46,103 nt of DNA from Clostridia bacterium (GTDB lineage Bacteria > Bacillota > Clostridia > Oscillospirales > CAG-272), in NCBI GenBank assembly GCA_017454525.1, contig JAFTCT010000112.1, forward strand, positions 1 to 46,103, given 5' to 3'. Numbering within the stretch: position 1 is the first letter of the stretch; every line of letters begins with the position of its first letter. A program made the translations under genes and the position numbers. The notes under the pieces were generated by a model, which was not told the origin of the DNA, did not search any database, and saw nothing but the letters and a program-made list of their open reading frames with translations. Below are positions 1 to 6,357 of this stretch, in pieces.

Positions 1-42
1 CGTTATGCTTCCCGGGTTTTGAAAGAAACGGCAAGAGAGATT

Positions 43-615
43 TCATTTTCCGCCGTATTTCGCCCCGGATGCCGCCCGGTCCTTCCGGCGCAGCCAGTCC
101 TCTCTTTCAAGGCATCGGACGTGTCCCTTCCTGATCTCGCCGAGCAGGGGCACTTCCACGCGCTCCACGGTCCGCACGAACACAAATCCGCACTTCTCCT
201 GCACGCGCTTCGACTGCTCGTTGCCGTCGTAATGACCGCACCATACCCTGTTCAATTTCAAATCCTCGAAGGCGTATCTGAGGACCTCCCGCACCGCCTC
301 GGGCATGAGTCCCCTGCCCCACAGGGGCTTTCCGAGCCAGTAGCCGAGCTCGCGCTCGTCATCCCCGCAGGCAAGATCGCTGTTCTTCTTGAGTCCGACG
401 GAGCCGACGACCTCTCCGGTCTCTTTCAGGACGACGGCGAAGATATCGGGCTTCATTAAAACCTCTCTGATGATCCGCGCGCTCTCCGCGGCGCTTGTAT
501 GTACCGGCCATCCGGCGCGCGGACCCACGTCCGGATCCTTCGCGTATTTGCAGCAGTCTTCCGCGTCCGCCTCCGTCCAGGGACGCAGGATCAGTCTTTC
601 TGTATTCAAGATCAT
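43..615 (-). CDS. GNAT family N-acetyltransferase (RimJ/RimL type)
   Basis: A 190-residue protein of the GCN5-related acetyltransferase fold, which moves an acetyl group from acetyl-CoA to an amine. The start MILNTERLILRPW is the usual opening of the RimJ/RimL-like branch. The acetyl-CoA loop is visible around residues 92-108 (YWLGKPLWGRGLMPEAV). The C-terminal GNAT pattern follows near residues 125-145 (NEQSKRVQEKCGF). Length is normal for the family. A GGAGGAG sequence lies about 14 bases before the ATG, somewhat far but usable. The substrate cannot be read from sequence; ribosomal protein N-termini or small amines are both possible. It stands alone, facing away from the riboswitch unit to its right. 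Confidence 0.85.
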   Translation of the reverse strand: MILNTERLILRPWTEADAEDCCKYAKDPDVGPRAGWPVHTSAAESARIIREVLMKPDIFAVVLKETGEVVGSVGLKKNSDLACGDDERELGYWLGKPLWGRGLMPEAVREVLRYAFEDLKLNRVWCGHYDGNEQSKRVQEKCGFVFVRTVERVEVPLLGEIRKGHVRCLEREDWLRRKDRAASGAKYGGK

Positions 616-810
616 ACCGCAGTTCGTTTCTCCTCCGCATATTCAGCAAAAAGCCGTTTGAACGTTTTCACGCCGAACGCCGTAACGCACGGCTTTGCCG
701 TTTCGGGGTATTATAGCAAATGTCCTCCGAAAAGTCAAGCGTCGACGCCGGCCGTTCGGGCGTATTCCTCGCCGTCCTGCGCCGTTTCATCACAAAATAC
801 GCTGTTCCTA

Positions 811-839
811 TTGTATTTCTCGTCAAAGTATGATATAAT
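811..839 (+). promoter_or_regulatory. Sigma-A-type promoter of the riboswitch unit
   Basis: TTGTAT (811-816) and a perfect TATAAT (834-839) are separated by 17 bases. Expected transcription start is near 846, about 30 bases before the cobalamin riboswitch. Bases 616-810 hold no gene or other signal that I can support. Confidence 0.75.
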
Positions 840-872
840 ACCCTTGCGCGGAAACGCGTAAAAAAAGAATAG

Positions 873-1000
873 TCACACGGTCCGATTCCGCACGAAGCGG
901 ATCAGGGGGAAGTTCGGTGAAAATCCGTCGCAACCGTCATTACCGTAACTGCGCATTCTCTGCGCTCAAGTCGGAATACCTGTCGGACAGAACGTGTTGG
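873..1000 (+). promoter_or_regulatory. Cobalamin (B12) riboswitch aptamer
   Basis: The conserved core is readable: GGGGAAGTTCGGTGAAAATCC (905-925) matches the conserved GGTGAAAATCC segment of cobalamin riboswitches. CGCAACCGTCATTACCGTAA follows. AAGTCGGAATACCTGTC (968-984) matches the B12 box consensus AGYCMGGARACCTGCC with few changes. CACACG near 874-879 can pair with CGTGTT near 992-997 to close the P1 helix. It sits between a strong promoter and a terminator-like hairpin, so B12 binding probably switches transcription of the two downstream genes off. Family assignment is by motif reading only. Confidence 0.88.
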
Positions 1001-1001
1001 T

Positions 1002-1028
1002 ATGGCGGCGAAAGCCGCCGGCATTTTT
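1002..1028 (+). terminator. Terminator-like hairpin, probable riboswitch expression platform
   Basis: GGCGGC (1004-1009), a GAAA tetraloop and GCCGCC (1014-1019) form a tight stem, with GGCATTTTTGG after it. The flanking ATG/CAT can extend the stem with a bulge. It follows the B12 box by about 20 bases, the position expected of a transcription-control hairpin. The U-run starts four bases after the stem, so strength is uncertain. Confidence 0.6.
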
Positions 1029-1147
1029 GGACATGAAAAGTGCAGCCGTTTTTCAGTTTTCCCATAGGGGCAGTATCGCCTTTTTTCGGGTCTTTCTGAA
1101 AACCGTTGCGCTTTTTTGCGGTAAAACCGCGGAAAGGCGTATTTTTT

Positions 1148-1483
1148 ATGGAACGTCGGAAGGATGACCTGTCAAGGGAGGCGTGCCTTGCGCTCCTGCG
1201 GGAGAAATACGCCTATATCAAGGAATCGGGAGAGGAACGTTATCCGAAACGCTCCGATTTTTCGCCGCGCGAGGTCGAAGCGATCAAGGCGTTTTTCGGT
1301 CCCTGGCCCCGCGCGCTCGAAAGGGCGGGCGTCAAGCCGGAGCGAAACGACGACAGACCCGAAAGAAACAGAGAAAAACGGAGAAGAGCCAAGCGTGCGC
1401 GCAACGCGGCGCGCAAGGCGCAAAAGCAGTTGAAAGCCCAAAATGCAGAAATTGAATTACCGCCGGAAGGCAGTAAAAAATAG
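1148..1483 (+). CDS. Small basic protein with one HNH-endonuclease-associated repeat
   Basis: A 111-residue protein. ATG 1148 is chosen over an in-frame TTG at 1106 because GGAAAGG lies about 12 bases upstream. Residues about 12-57 (LALLREKYAYIKESG, then SDFSPREVEAIKAFFG, then PWPRALERAGVKP) resemble the homing-endonuclease-associated helical repeat, which ends in a FGSWNKALEAAGL-like pattern and is thought to bind DNA. No HNH nuclease motif is present. The C-terminal half is extremely rich in Arg, Lys and Glu (RNREKRRRAKRARNAARKAQ) and is probably a nucleic-acid-binding tail. It is the first gene behind the cobalamin riboswitch and ends 16 bases before the lipoprotein gene. A regulatory role is inference; the function is unknown. 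Confidence 0.65.
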   Translation: MERRKDDLSREACLALLREKYAYIKESGEERYPKRSDFSPREVEAIKAFFGPWPRALERAGVKPERNDDRPERNREKRRRAKRARNAARKAQKQLKAQNAEIELPPEGSKK

Positions 1484-1499
1484 AAAGAGGGTTTTCACT

Positions 1500-2342
1500 A
1501 TGAAAAAAATCGCAGCAATTCTTCTCACGTTCCTCATCGCGTTCGCGTTTGCCGCGTGCGCCGGCACGGAAACGCCGAAAACCGAAACGCCGACCGCCGC
1601 CGTACAAACGGATGAAACGCAGACCGCCGAAACGCCGACTCCCGACGTGCAGACCGACGAAACGCCGACTCCCGACGTGCAGACGGGCGAAACGCCGACC
1701 GCAGAGCCCGCGCTTTCGTGTTTGGTCTACGTGTCGATCGTCGATCAGAACGGAGAACTGGTATGCCCGCAGAAGGATATCACCGTCAGGGATCTTGACG
1801 CCGACGGAAAACTGACGATCGACGAAGCGTTCATCGCGGCGCACGAGGCGGAATATCCGAACGGAAAAGACGGCTATGCCTCGGGAGAGTCGCAGTACGG
1901 TCTGTCGATCTATACGCTCTGGGGCTCCGATGAAGGCAGATCGTTCAGTTACTATCTGAACGGCAAGATGGCGGGCGGACTGACCGACGAGGTCGTTCGG
2001 GGCGACTTCCTTGACGCTTACGTATTCGCGGATACGACCGCCTTCTCCGACACGTATTGCTATTTCGATATGCGTACCGCCCTCGTCGGAAAGGGCGACG
2101 CGTTCACCCTGAAACTGACAAAACAGGCGGGCTTTGACGAGAACTGGGCGCCGGTATTCGACAAGGCGGACGCCGGCGTGCAGATCGTGATCGACGGAAA
2201 GACCACCGAATTCGTCACCGACGAAAACGGCGCCGTGACGATCTCGATCGCAGACGCGGGCGAGCACGTCGTCAGCGCGACTTCCGCCGCGCTCGAAGGC
2301 GTAAACCTGGTCCCGCCCGTATGCCTCGTGACGGTCGAGTGA
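1500..2342 (+). CDS. Lipoprotein with transcobalamin-like DUF4430-type domain
   Basis: A 280-residue exported lipoprotein. The signal peptide MKKIAAILLTFLIAFAFAAC ends in a lipobox cysteine at residue 20. A Thr/Pro/Glu-rich linker with PTPDVQTDET repeats (about residues 22-72) would hold it off the membrane. Residues about 75-180 contain LTIDEAFIAAHEAEYPN and FSYYLNGKMAGGLTDEVVRG, which match the layout of the DUF4430 family, related to the C-terminal domain of transcobalamin and intrinsic factor. Residues about 185-280 form a second beta-rich domain. GAGGG precedes the ATG by about 10 bases. Its place behind a cobalamin riboswitch supports corrinoid capture at the cell surface. That role is inference; no ABC or ECF transporter gene is adjacent. 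Confidence 0.75.
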   Translation: MKKIAAILLTFLIAFAFAACAGTETPKTETPTAAVQTDETQTAETPTPDVQTDETPTPDVQTGETPTAEPALSCLVYVSIVDQNGELVCPQKDITVRDLDADGKLTIDEAFIAAHEAEYPNGKDGYASGESQYGLSIYTLWGSDEGRSFSYYLNGKMAGGLTDEVVRGDFLDAYVFADTTAFSDTYCYFDMRTALVGKGDAFTLKLTKQAGFDENWAPVFDKADAGVQIVIDGKTTEFVTDENGAVTISIADAGEHVVSATSAALEGVNLVPPVCLVTVE

Positions 2343-2377
2343 TCGCCGTCGGACAGATTTCCGATAGATAAGGATAA

Positions 2378-2415
2378 AGAGAAGGTCGATCAAACCCGGT
2401 CGACCTTCTCTTTTG
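2378..2415 (+). terminator. Rho-independent terminator of the riboswitch unit
   Basis: AGAGAAGGTCGA (2378-2389) pairs with TCGACCTTCTCT (2400-2411) around a 10-base loop and is followed by a short T run. It lies 36 bases after the lipoprotein stop codon and closes the B12-riboswitch transcription unit. Confidence 0.85.
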
Positions 2416-2461
2416 TCCGGAAACGCATATTTCTTTGGCGGGAGCGGGCAGTCGGCGGCAT

Positions 2462-2635
2462 TTATGATTTGCAGCCGACAAAGGCCCTGAAATCGCCGAT
2501 AACCTTCTTCATCCGCTCATCAAGGAAGGCATACGCCTTCTCTGCGATCTCCTTCGGAACGCCGTAAAAGGCTTCGGCGATCCCGCCGGCAATACAGGTC
2601 AGCGTATCGCAGTCGCCGCCGACACAAAAGGCGCT
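2462..2635 (-). pseudogene. C-terminal remnant of an ADP-ribosylglycohydrolase
   Basis: The reading frame encodes AFCVGGDCDTLTCIAGGIAE, then AFYGVPKEIAEKAYAFLDER, then MKKVIGDFRAF and a stop. GGDxDT-(x)n-AGGIAEAYYG is the C-terminal metal-binding signature of DraG-type ADP-ribosylglycohydrolases, which remove ADP-ribose from proteins. The family is normally about 250-350 residues; only about 57 remain. Upstream the frame runs into unrelated sequence inside a hairpin (2622-2655), so the N-terminal catalytic part is gone. A 5' deletion at the hairpin is the simplest reading. No start codon or ribosome binding site is convincing. Almost certainly non-functional. Confidence 0.75.
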
Positions 2636-2655
2636 CTGTCGGACGCCTTTTGTGT
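2622..2655. repeat. Hairpin copy of the dispersed ACACAAAAGGCG element
   Basis: ACACAAAAGGCG (2622-2633) and CGCCTTTTGTGT (2644-2655) are perfect inverted arms around CTCTGTCGGA. The same hairpin with one or two changes occurs at 10255-10294. Similarity continues to the right at both places (TTGGG, CGT-ACG, then TTTTAGAT). Here the left arm is also the coding sequence of the ADP-ribosylglycohydrolase remnant. Confidence 0.7.
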
Positions 2656-2663
2656 TGGGCGTG

Positions 2664-2775
2664 ACGATCATTTTAGATGCATTCCCAAAAAACCTGCTGT
2701 TATTATGTTTTTTTGAAAAATCCAAACGATCAATTCAGATGCATTATCCTGACTCCAAACGATCAATTTAGATGC
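2664..2775. repeat. Three short direct repeats, ACGATCAATTTAGATGC type
   Basis: Copies at 2664-2680, 2726-2742 and 2759-2775 share ACGATCA-TT-AGATGC. The last two are part of a longer 21-base repeat (2722-2742 and 2755-2775) with one mismatch and a 33-base period. Related copies, now closer to a palindrome, occur at 3949-3966 and 4011-4028. Bases 2726-2909 hold no gene apart from these and a 15-base match (2790-2804) to sequence beside the other GNAT gene. Confidence 0.6.
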
Positions 2776-2909
2776 GTCTTTATCTCGATAAACCGGAATT
2801 TGTCAATACCCATCATATATCTTCGGTGCTTTATCCGTAATTCATTCAGTTTTCGCGGCTGTAACGCATATCTCTGCCGCCAAGCAAAAAACATAACCGG
2901 ATTTGAAGA

Positions 2910-3425
2910 TTATAATTCTAAGAGAGCAGGCATCTCTTCTCCGGGCTTGCCCTTAAAGTATTGAGGCTGTTCAACAAAGCCAAATGATGCATATAAGTTC
3001 TTTGCCGTTTCATTTTCAGGTTCATAACTCAGCCAGCAGTACTTGCTTTTACCGCTTGGCCAGGTACGGATGAAATCTAAAGCCAGTTCCATTGCTTTTC
3101 TTCCGTACCCTTTGCCCTGATACCGTTTATCGATCATAAGTCTCCAGATGCAATAGTTTCCAAAAATGAAATCCGGATCGTCTTCTTCTCTTTCTTCTTC
3201 AGTCCATCCGAATGCAATCATCAGAAATCCGATAGGTTTACCGTTGCGACACACGGCGAAAGGATAAGGAGGATAACCGTTCGTCAAAGCGACGTAAGCT
3301 TCCGCCAACGAGCACAAATTCGATGCTACGAAATTCTTTTGTTTTCCGGTTACTTTCAACCCGAAAAGTACTTTTACATAATTTTTATAAGTGATCTTTT
3401 CTAACGTGATAACCTCTTTTTTCAT
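2910..3425 (-). CDS. GNAT family N-acetyltransferase (spermine/spermidine acetyltransferase-like)
   Basis: A 171-residue acetyltransferase. Residues about 32-52 (FVASNLCSLAEAYVALTNGY) match the FVASN-WSLAEAY segment typical of the BltD/PaiA-like branch, whose known members acetylate polyamines. Residues about 92-115 (WRLMIDKRYQGKGYGRKAME) hold the acetyl-CoA-binding RxxGxG/A loop. YEPENETAKNLYASFGF near 137-153 is the C-terminal GNAT signature. AGAGG lies 8 bases before the ATG. It is a clear paralogue of the gene at 9313-9849, sharing these blocks in the same order. The polyamine substrate is a family-based guess. Base composition is more AT-rich than the neighbours, fitting an accessory gene. 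Confidence 0.85.
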   Translation of the reverse strand: MKKEVITLEKITYKNYVKVLFGLKVTGKQKNFVASNLCSLAEAYVALTNGYPPYPFAVCRNGKPIGFLMIAFGWTEEEREEDDPDFIFGNYCIWRLMIDKRYQGKGYGRKAMELALDFIRTWPSGKSKYCWLSYEPENETAKNLYASFGFVEQPQYFKGKPGEEMPALLEL

Positions 3426-3495
3426 CTGTTCAACCTCTGTTTATTATTTCTTACGCTGACTGTTCCGATGCGGATATGATCTGTTATTCGCTATT

Positions 3496-3657
3496 TTATT
3501 TAATCAGTACTTCGCGGATATTCGCGCCGATCGACGTGCCGGAACGCCCGATCTGGTTGGAAATGATCGTTTCGTGTTTTGATTTTAAGTCTTTGACGAG
3601 GTTGATGATTCGGACGGCGAAGTTCATTGATTGTATCGAAAGTTCATCGTTTCGCAT
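3496..3657 (-). pseudogene. Truncated four-helix-bundle protein (23S rRNA-IVS/S23 type)
   Basis: Fifty-three residues from a well-supported ATG at 3657 (GGAGGTGAT three bases upstream). NFAVRIINLVKDLKSKHETI, ISNQIGRSGTSIGANIREV and a stop follow. This is the N-terminal half of the small four-helix-bundle proteins often encoded in 23S rRNA intervening sequences and elsewhere. Family members normally run about 115-130 residues, continuing after GANIRE with an AQSKADFI-like helix. Here the frame stops after VLIK, so two helices are missing. It is followed (to the left on the transcript) by nothing related. To its right lies the TAATGAAG repeat cluster. It is either a decayed gene or a minimal derivative. 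Confidence 0.7.
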
Positions 3658-3728
3658 AATATCACCTCCGATTTTTATCATAGCATAATTATATGAATAA
3701 ATCAAGGAGAAATGAGAAAACGGGAGTT

Positions 3729-3910
3729 TAATGAAGACGTCGGCAAAGCCGACTAATGAAGGCGTTCGCTTCGCTCACTAATGAAGACGGCAACTTCGTT
3801 GCCTAATGAAGCGAAGTCGCCTATCGTTCCCAATTAGCTCCGAAGGAGCGTCTTCATTTCTTCATTAGCGTCAGCGTCTTCATTAGCCCTCGCAGAGGGC
3901 GACTTCATTG
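3729..3910. repeat. TAATGAAG hairpin-repeat cluster
   Basis: TAATGAAG occurs at 3729, 3754, 3779 and 3804. The inverted form CTTCATTA, with its variants CTTCATTT and CTTCATTG, occurs at 3852, 3860, 3878 and 3903. The whole block is therefore a rough inverted repeat of four forward and four reverse copies. Between copies lie small self-complementary spacers such as TCGGCAAAGCCGA, GGCAACTTCGTTGCC, CTCCGAAGGAG and CCCTCGCAGAGGG. No open reading frame crosses the block. It looks like a non-coding mosaic repeat; whether it is mobile or an RNA is unknown. Confidence 0.75.
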
Positions 3911-3938
3911 AAAAAAGCACGCTGTTGCGTGCTTTTTT
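3911..3938. terminator. Strong bidirectional terminator-like hairpin
   Basis: AAAAAAGCACGC (3911-3922) and GCGTGCTTTTTT (3927-3938) are perfect arms around TGTT. The A and T runs make it work on either strand. It directly abuts the TAATGAAG cluster. Confidence 0.75.
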
Positions 3939-4010
3939 CTGGGAGAAACGGTCAATTCGGATCGGCATGACCTATTTTACGACCTTTTCTCTATCTCCGG
4001 AAAAATGCAA

Positions 4011-4033
4011 GCGATCAATTTGGATCGCCTTTT
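4011..4033. terminator. Terminator candidate for the MMPL/LxxG operon
   Basis: GCGATC (4011-4016) and GATCGC (4023-4028) form a stem, followed on the plus strand by CTTTTTCTT. On the minus strand it lies 34 bases past the stop at 4062 and is followed by TTGCATTTTT. The stem is short, so strength is moderate. Confidence 0.5.
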
Positions 4034-4061
4034 TCTTTATATCCCGTAAACGTTTCGCTCT

Positions 4062-6344
4062 TCAGATCTCTTCCGTGCGGATGATATACTTGACGCTTCC
4101 CGTCATTCCGTCAGCAAGTCCGGAATAGGTATTATACTCTCTTGCCAGTTCCGCGGACGCGCGCAAGCGTTCCGTCAACACAGACAGGTCTTCCTTTGCA
4201 AGCTTGACAAGACGGTCGACCGCTTCTTTGCGGAAGGTCTCCATACCGTCGTACAAGGTTTTTTCACCGTTTTTCAGCGCTTGTACACCGTCTTTCATGG
4301 CGGGCAGACTGCTTTCGAGCGTTTCAAGTCCCTCCTTGAGCTGCGATGCGCCGGTTTTCAGCGCTGCGCTTCCCGCTTTCAGCTTTGAAACGCCCGCATA
4401 AAGCTGATCCGCGCCTGTCTTTGCCGTTTCCACCGCCGCGGTGTAGTCTTTGATTCCCTCGCAGAAGGTCTCGACGCTCTTAAGTGAAACGATCAGTTCA
4501 CCGACTTTTTTGCGTCCCGCGGCTGCCGCAAAGAGCTTTTCCGTCACGGCGTCGGAGGACATATTCTCTTCAATGAGGATCGAGATCTGCTTTTCGGTAT
4601 TCTCCTCGATCGCCGTCCGGACGGCTTCTGTCTTCATCTGTTCGTCAGTTTGACTCTCGATCAGCGCTTTGACCGCGTCCGACGCCATCCGCTCCTTCGT
4701 TTTTGCTTCGATCAGCGCTTTGACGCCGTCGTTTGTCACTTGTTCGTCGATTTTGGATTCGATCGCCTGCTGAACCTGATCGCTGTTCATCTTTGCGGCG
4801 ACCGCGCCGTCGATCTGCGCCTTCGTTGTCTTGTCGATCATTCCGGCGTTCAATGCCTCATTGTAGGAAGACAGATCCATTTCGGCTGCGGCAAGCACCT
4901 GCTCCTTCACCTGCGTTTCGACCGCGGCGCGCACTTCAGCTCCGACCGTTTCGCGCACTGCCTGCGCGACCTGCGCCCGCACGTTTTCAAAAACCGTCTC
5001 CTTCACTTTTTCCCGGACTTCGGTTCTGACAGCCTCTGTGACTGCAGCCGTGATCTGCCCGCGTTTTTCTTCTATCGCTGCTTCGACCGCCTGCTTTACA
5101 GCCGCTTTGACCGTTTCTTCGTCAAGCGACTGTTCGACCTGCTCTAACACCGTTATATAGTTATCCTTCGTCAATTCCGGAACTTCCAGTCCCGCTCCGG
5201 TCAACTGATCACGCGCGGTTTTGAGAAGTGCATCGAAAATCTGTTCCGCGCCTCCGTTCAGTTCTTCGTAGTTTTCTGTGATCTTACCCAGTCCGTCGGC
5301 AAGCGACTTCGATCCGTCGTCAAGTTTTGCCGCGCCGTTATCAAGGTTGGCAACGCCTTCTGCGAGCTTCTGCGCTCCGTCTGTCAGTTTTTTGACCCCA
5401 AGGATCAGTTCGCCTGTTTTTTCTTCAAGCGCTCCTAAACCTTCAAACAACTCTTTCGCGCCGTCGGTCAGCTGACTGACAGCCTCGCAGATCTGATCGA
5501 CGCCGTTTTCAAGCATGCCTGTAACGCCAAAGGCGTCCGCATCGATCTTGCCGAACGGTTCGCTGGTCACGACTGTGACCGTCATTTCCATCGAAAAATC
5601 CGTAACGTCGCCCTCAATGGTAAAATGTGTCGGGATCGTCGGCATTACGTCCTCACGGTCTTTGATCGACAGAAGATCTTCCATTCCGGGCAGCGTATAC
5701 CCGATCACGGCGTACCGCGCGCCGTCTCCAATGATCCTTCCGTTTTCGCAAACGACGTTTTTCCAGTTTTCTTCCCTCAGCACCGCACCCGTCAGCGCGA
5801 GCATCGGAAGGCAGATCTCCTCATCCCGTTCGCCGATCTTTACAGTTTTTTTCACATTGTTTGTATAATCGAAGCGTACGCTGACACGGCCGGACTTACC
5901 TTTCATTTCTTCCGGCTTCATCTCTTTTCCGTCAATGGTATAGGTGACCTTTACCGACACAGGCAGCGCGGCGTTTCCGACGCCCATATAGGAAATATCC
6001 TTGCCCGAGGCGTTCCACGTCAGCGTCCCGTCTTCTGATTTGGAAAAGGTTTCGTTCCCCTTCACGTTTTCGATCCCCGACAGCGTCGAGCTGTCGACGA
6101 TCTGATCGGAGCCGGATGCGCAAAGCTCCACGCTTGAAAGGATCTTTTTTACCGTGCCGTCAGCCGAAGCAAAAACGTACACCGTTTCATTCTTATCTGC
6201 TTTTTCGCCGAAGACTGTATTTTCCGTTTCCGCTTCTTTCTCAAATACCGCGTCATTCTGCGTATATACCGCATAGCAGGCGACGGACATAAGCATCACA
6301 AAACTCAGGCATAAGCTGAGAATGGCGCAAAGTTTCTTTTTCAT
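4062..6344 (-). CDS. Secreted LxxG-heptad coiled-coil protein, MMPL exporter partner
   Basis: A 760-residue exported protein with signal peptide MKKKLCAILSLCLSFVMLMS. After a beta-rich N-terminal domain (to about residue 285), a YhgE/Pip-like run of heptads with the pattern LxxG appears (about 290-355: LTDGAKELFEGLGALEE, LADGLGKI). A long Ala/Glu/Val coiled coil (about 400-610) contains repeats such as VKALIEAKTKERMASDA and VKALIESQTDEQMKTEA. A second LxxG block follows (about 650-715: LYAGVSKLKAGSAALKTGAS). Unlike YhgE/Pip proteins it lacks the C-terminal membrane segments. The next gene upstream, 13 bases away, supplies an MMPL membrane protein instead. AAGGGGG precedes the ATG. Likely a long extracellular stalk working with that transporter; the cargo is unknown. 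Confidence 0.75.
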   Translation of the reverse strand: MKKKLCAILSLCLSFVMLMSVACYAVYTQNDAVFEKEAETENTVFGEKADKNETVYVFASADGTVKKILSSVELCASGSDQIVDSSTLSGIENVKGNETFSKSEDGTLTWNASGKDISYMGVGNAALPVSVKVTYTIDGKEMKPEEMKGKSGRVSVRFDYTNNVKKTVKIGERDEEICLPMLALTGAVLREENWKNVVCENGRIIGDGARYAVIGYTLPGMEDLLSIKDREDVMPTIPTHFTIEGDVTDFSMEMTVTVVTSEPFGKIDADAFGVTGMLENGVDQICEAVSQLTDGAKELFEGLGALEEKTGELILGVKKLTDGAQKLAEGVANLDNGAAKLDDGSKSLADGLGKITENYEELNGGAEQIFDALLKTARDQLTGAGLEVPELTKDNYITVLEQVEQSLDEETVKAAVKQAVEAAIEEKRGQITAAVTEAVRTEVREKVKETVFENVRAQVAQAVRETVGAEVRAAVETQVKEQVLAAAEMDLSSYNEALNAGMIDKTTKAQIDGAVAAKMNSDQVQQAIESKIDEQVTNDGVKALIEAKTKERMASDAVKALIESQTDEQMKTEAVRTAIEENTEKQISILIEENMSSDAVTEKLFAAAAGRKKVGELIVSLKSVETFCEGIKDYTAAVETAKTGADQLYAGVSKLKAGSAALKTGASQLKEGLETLESSLPAMKDGVQALKNGEKTLYDGMETFRKEAVDRLVKLAKEDLSVLTERLRASAELAREYNTYSGLADGMTGSVKYIIRTEEI

Positions 6345-6357
6345 AACGAATACCCCC

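Noticed and set aside
1118..1130. Second regulatory hairpin GCGGTAAAACCGC before the small HNH-repeat gene
   Set aside because: The stem is only five base pairs and no T run follows. It is too weak to call a control element on its own.
1332..2393. A 353-codon minus-strand frame opposite the riboswitch unit
   Set aside because: The plus strand has a riboswitch, ribosome binding sites, a lipoprotein signal and a terminator. The opposite frame has repeats caused by the Thr/Pro linker only.
3729..3938. CRISPR array
   Set aside because: The repeated unit is 8 bases, half the copies are inverted, the spacers are short and palindromic, and no cas genes are present.
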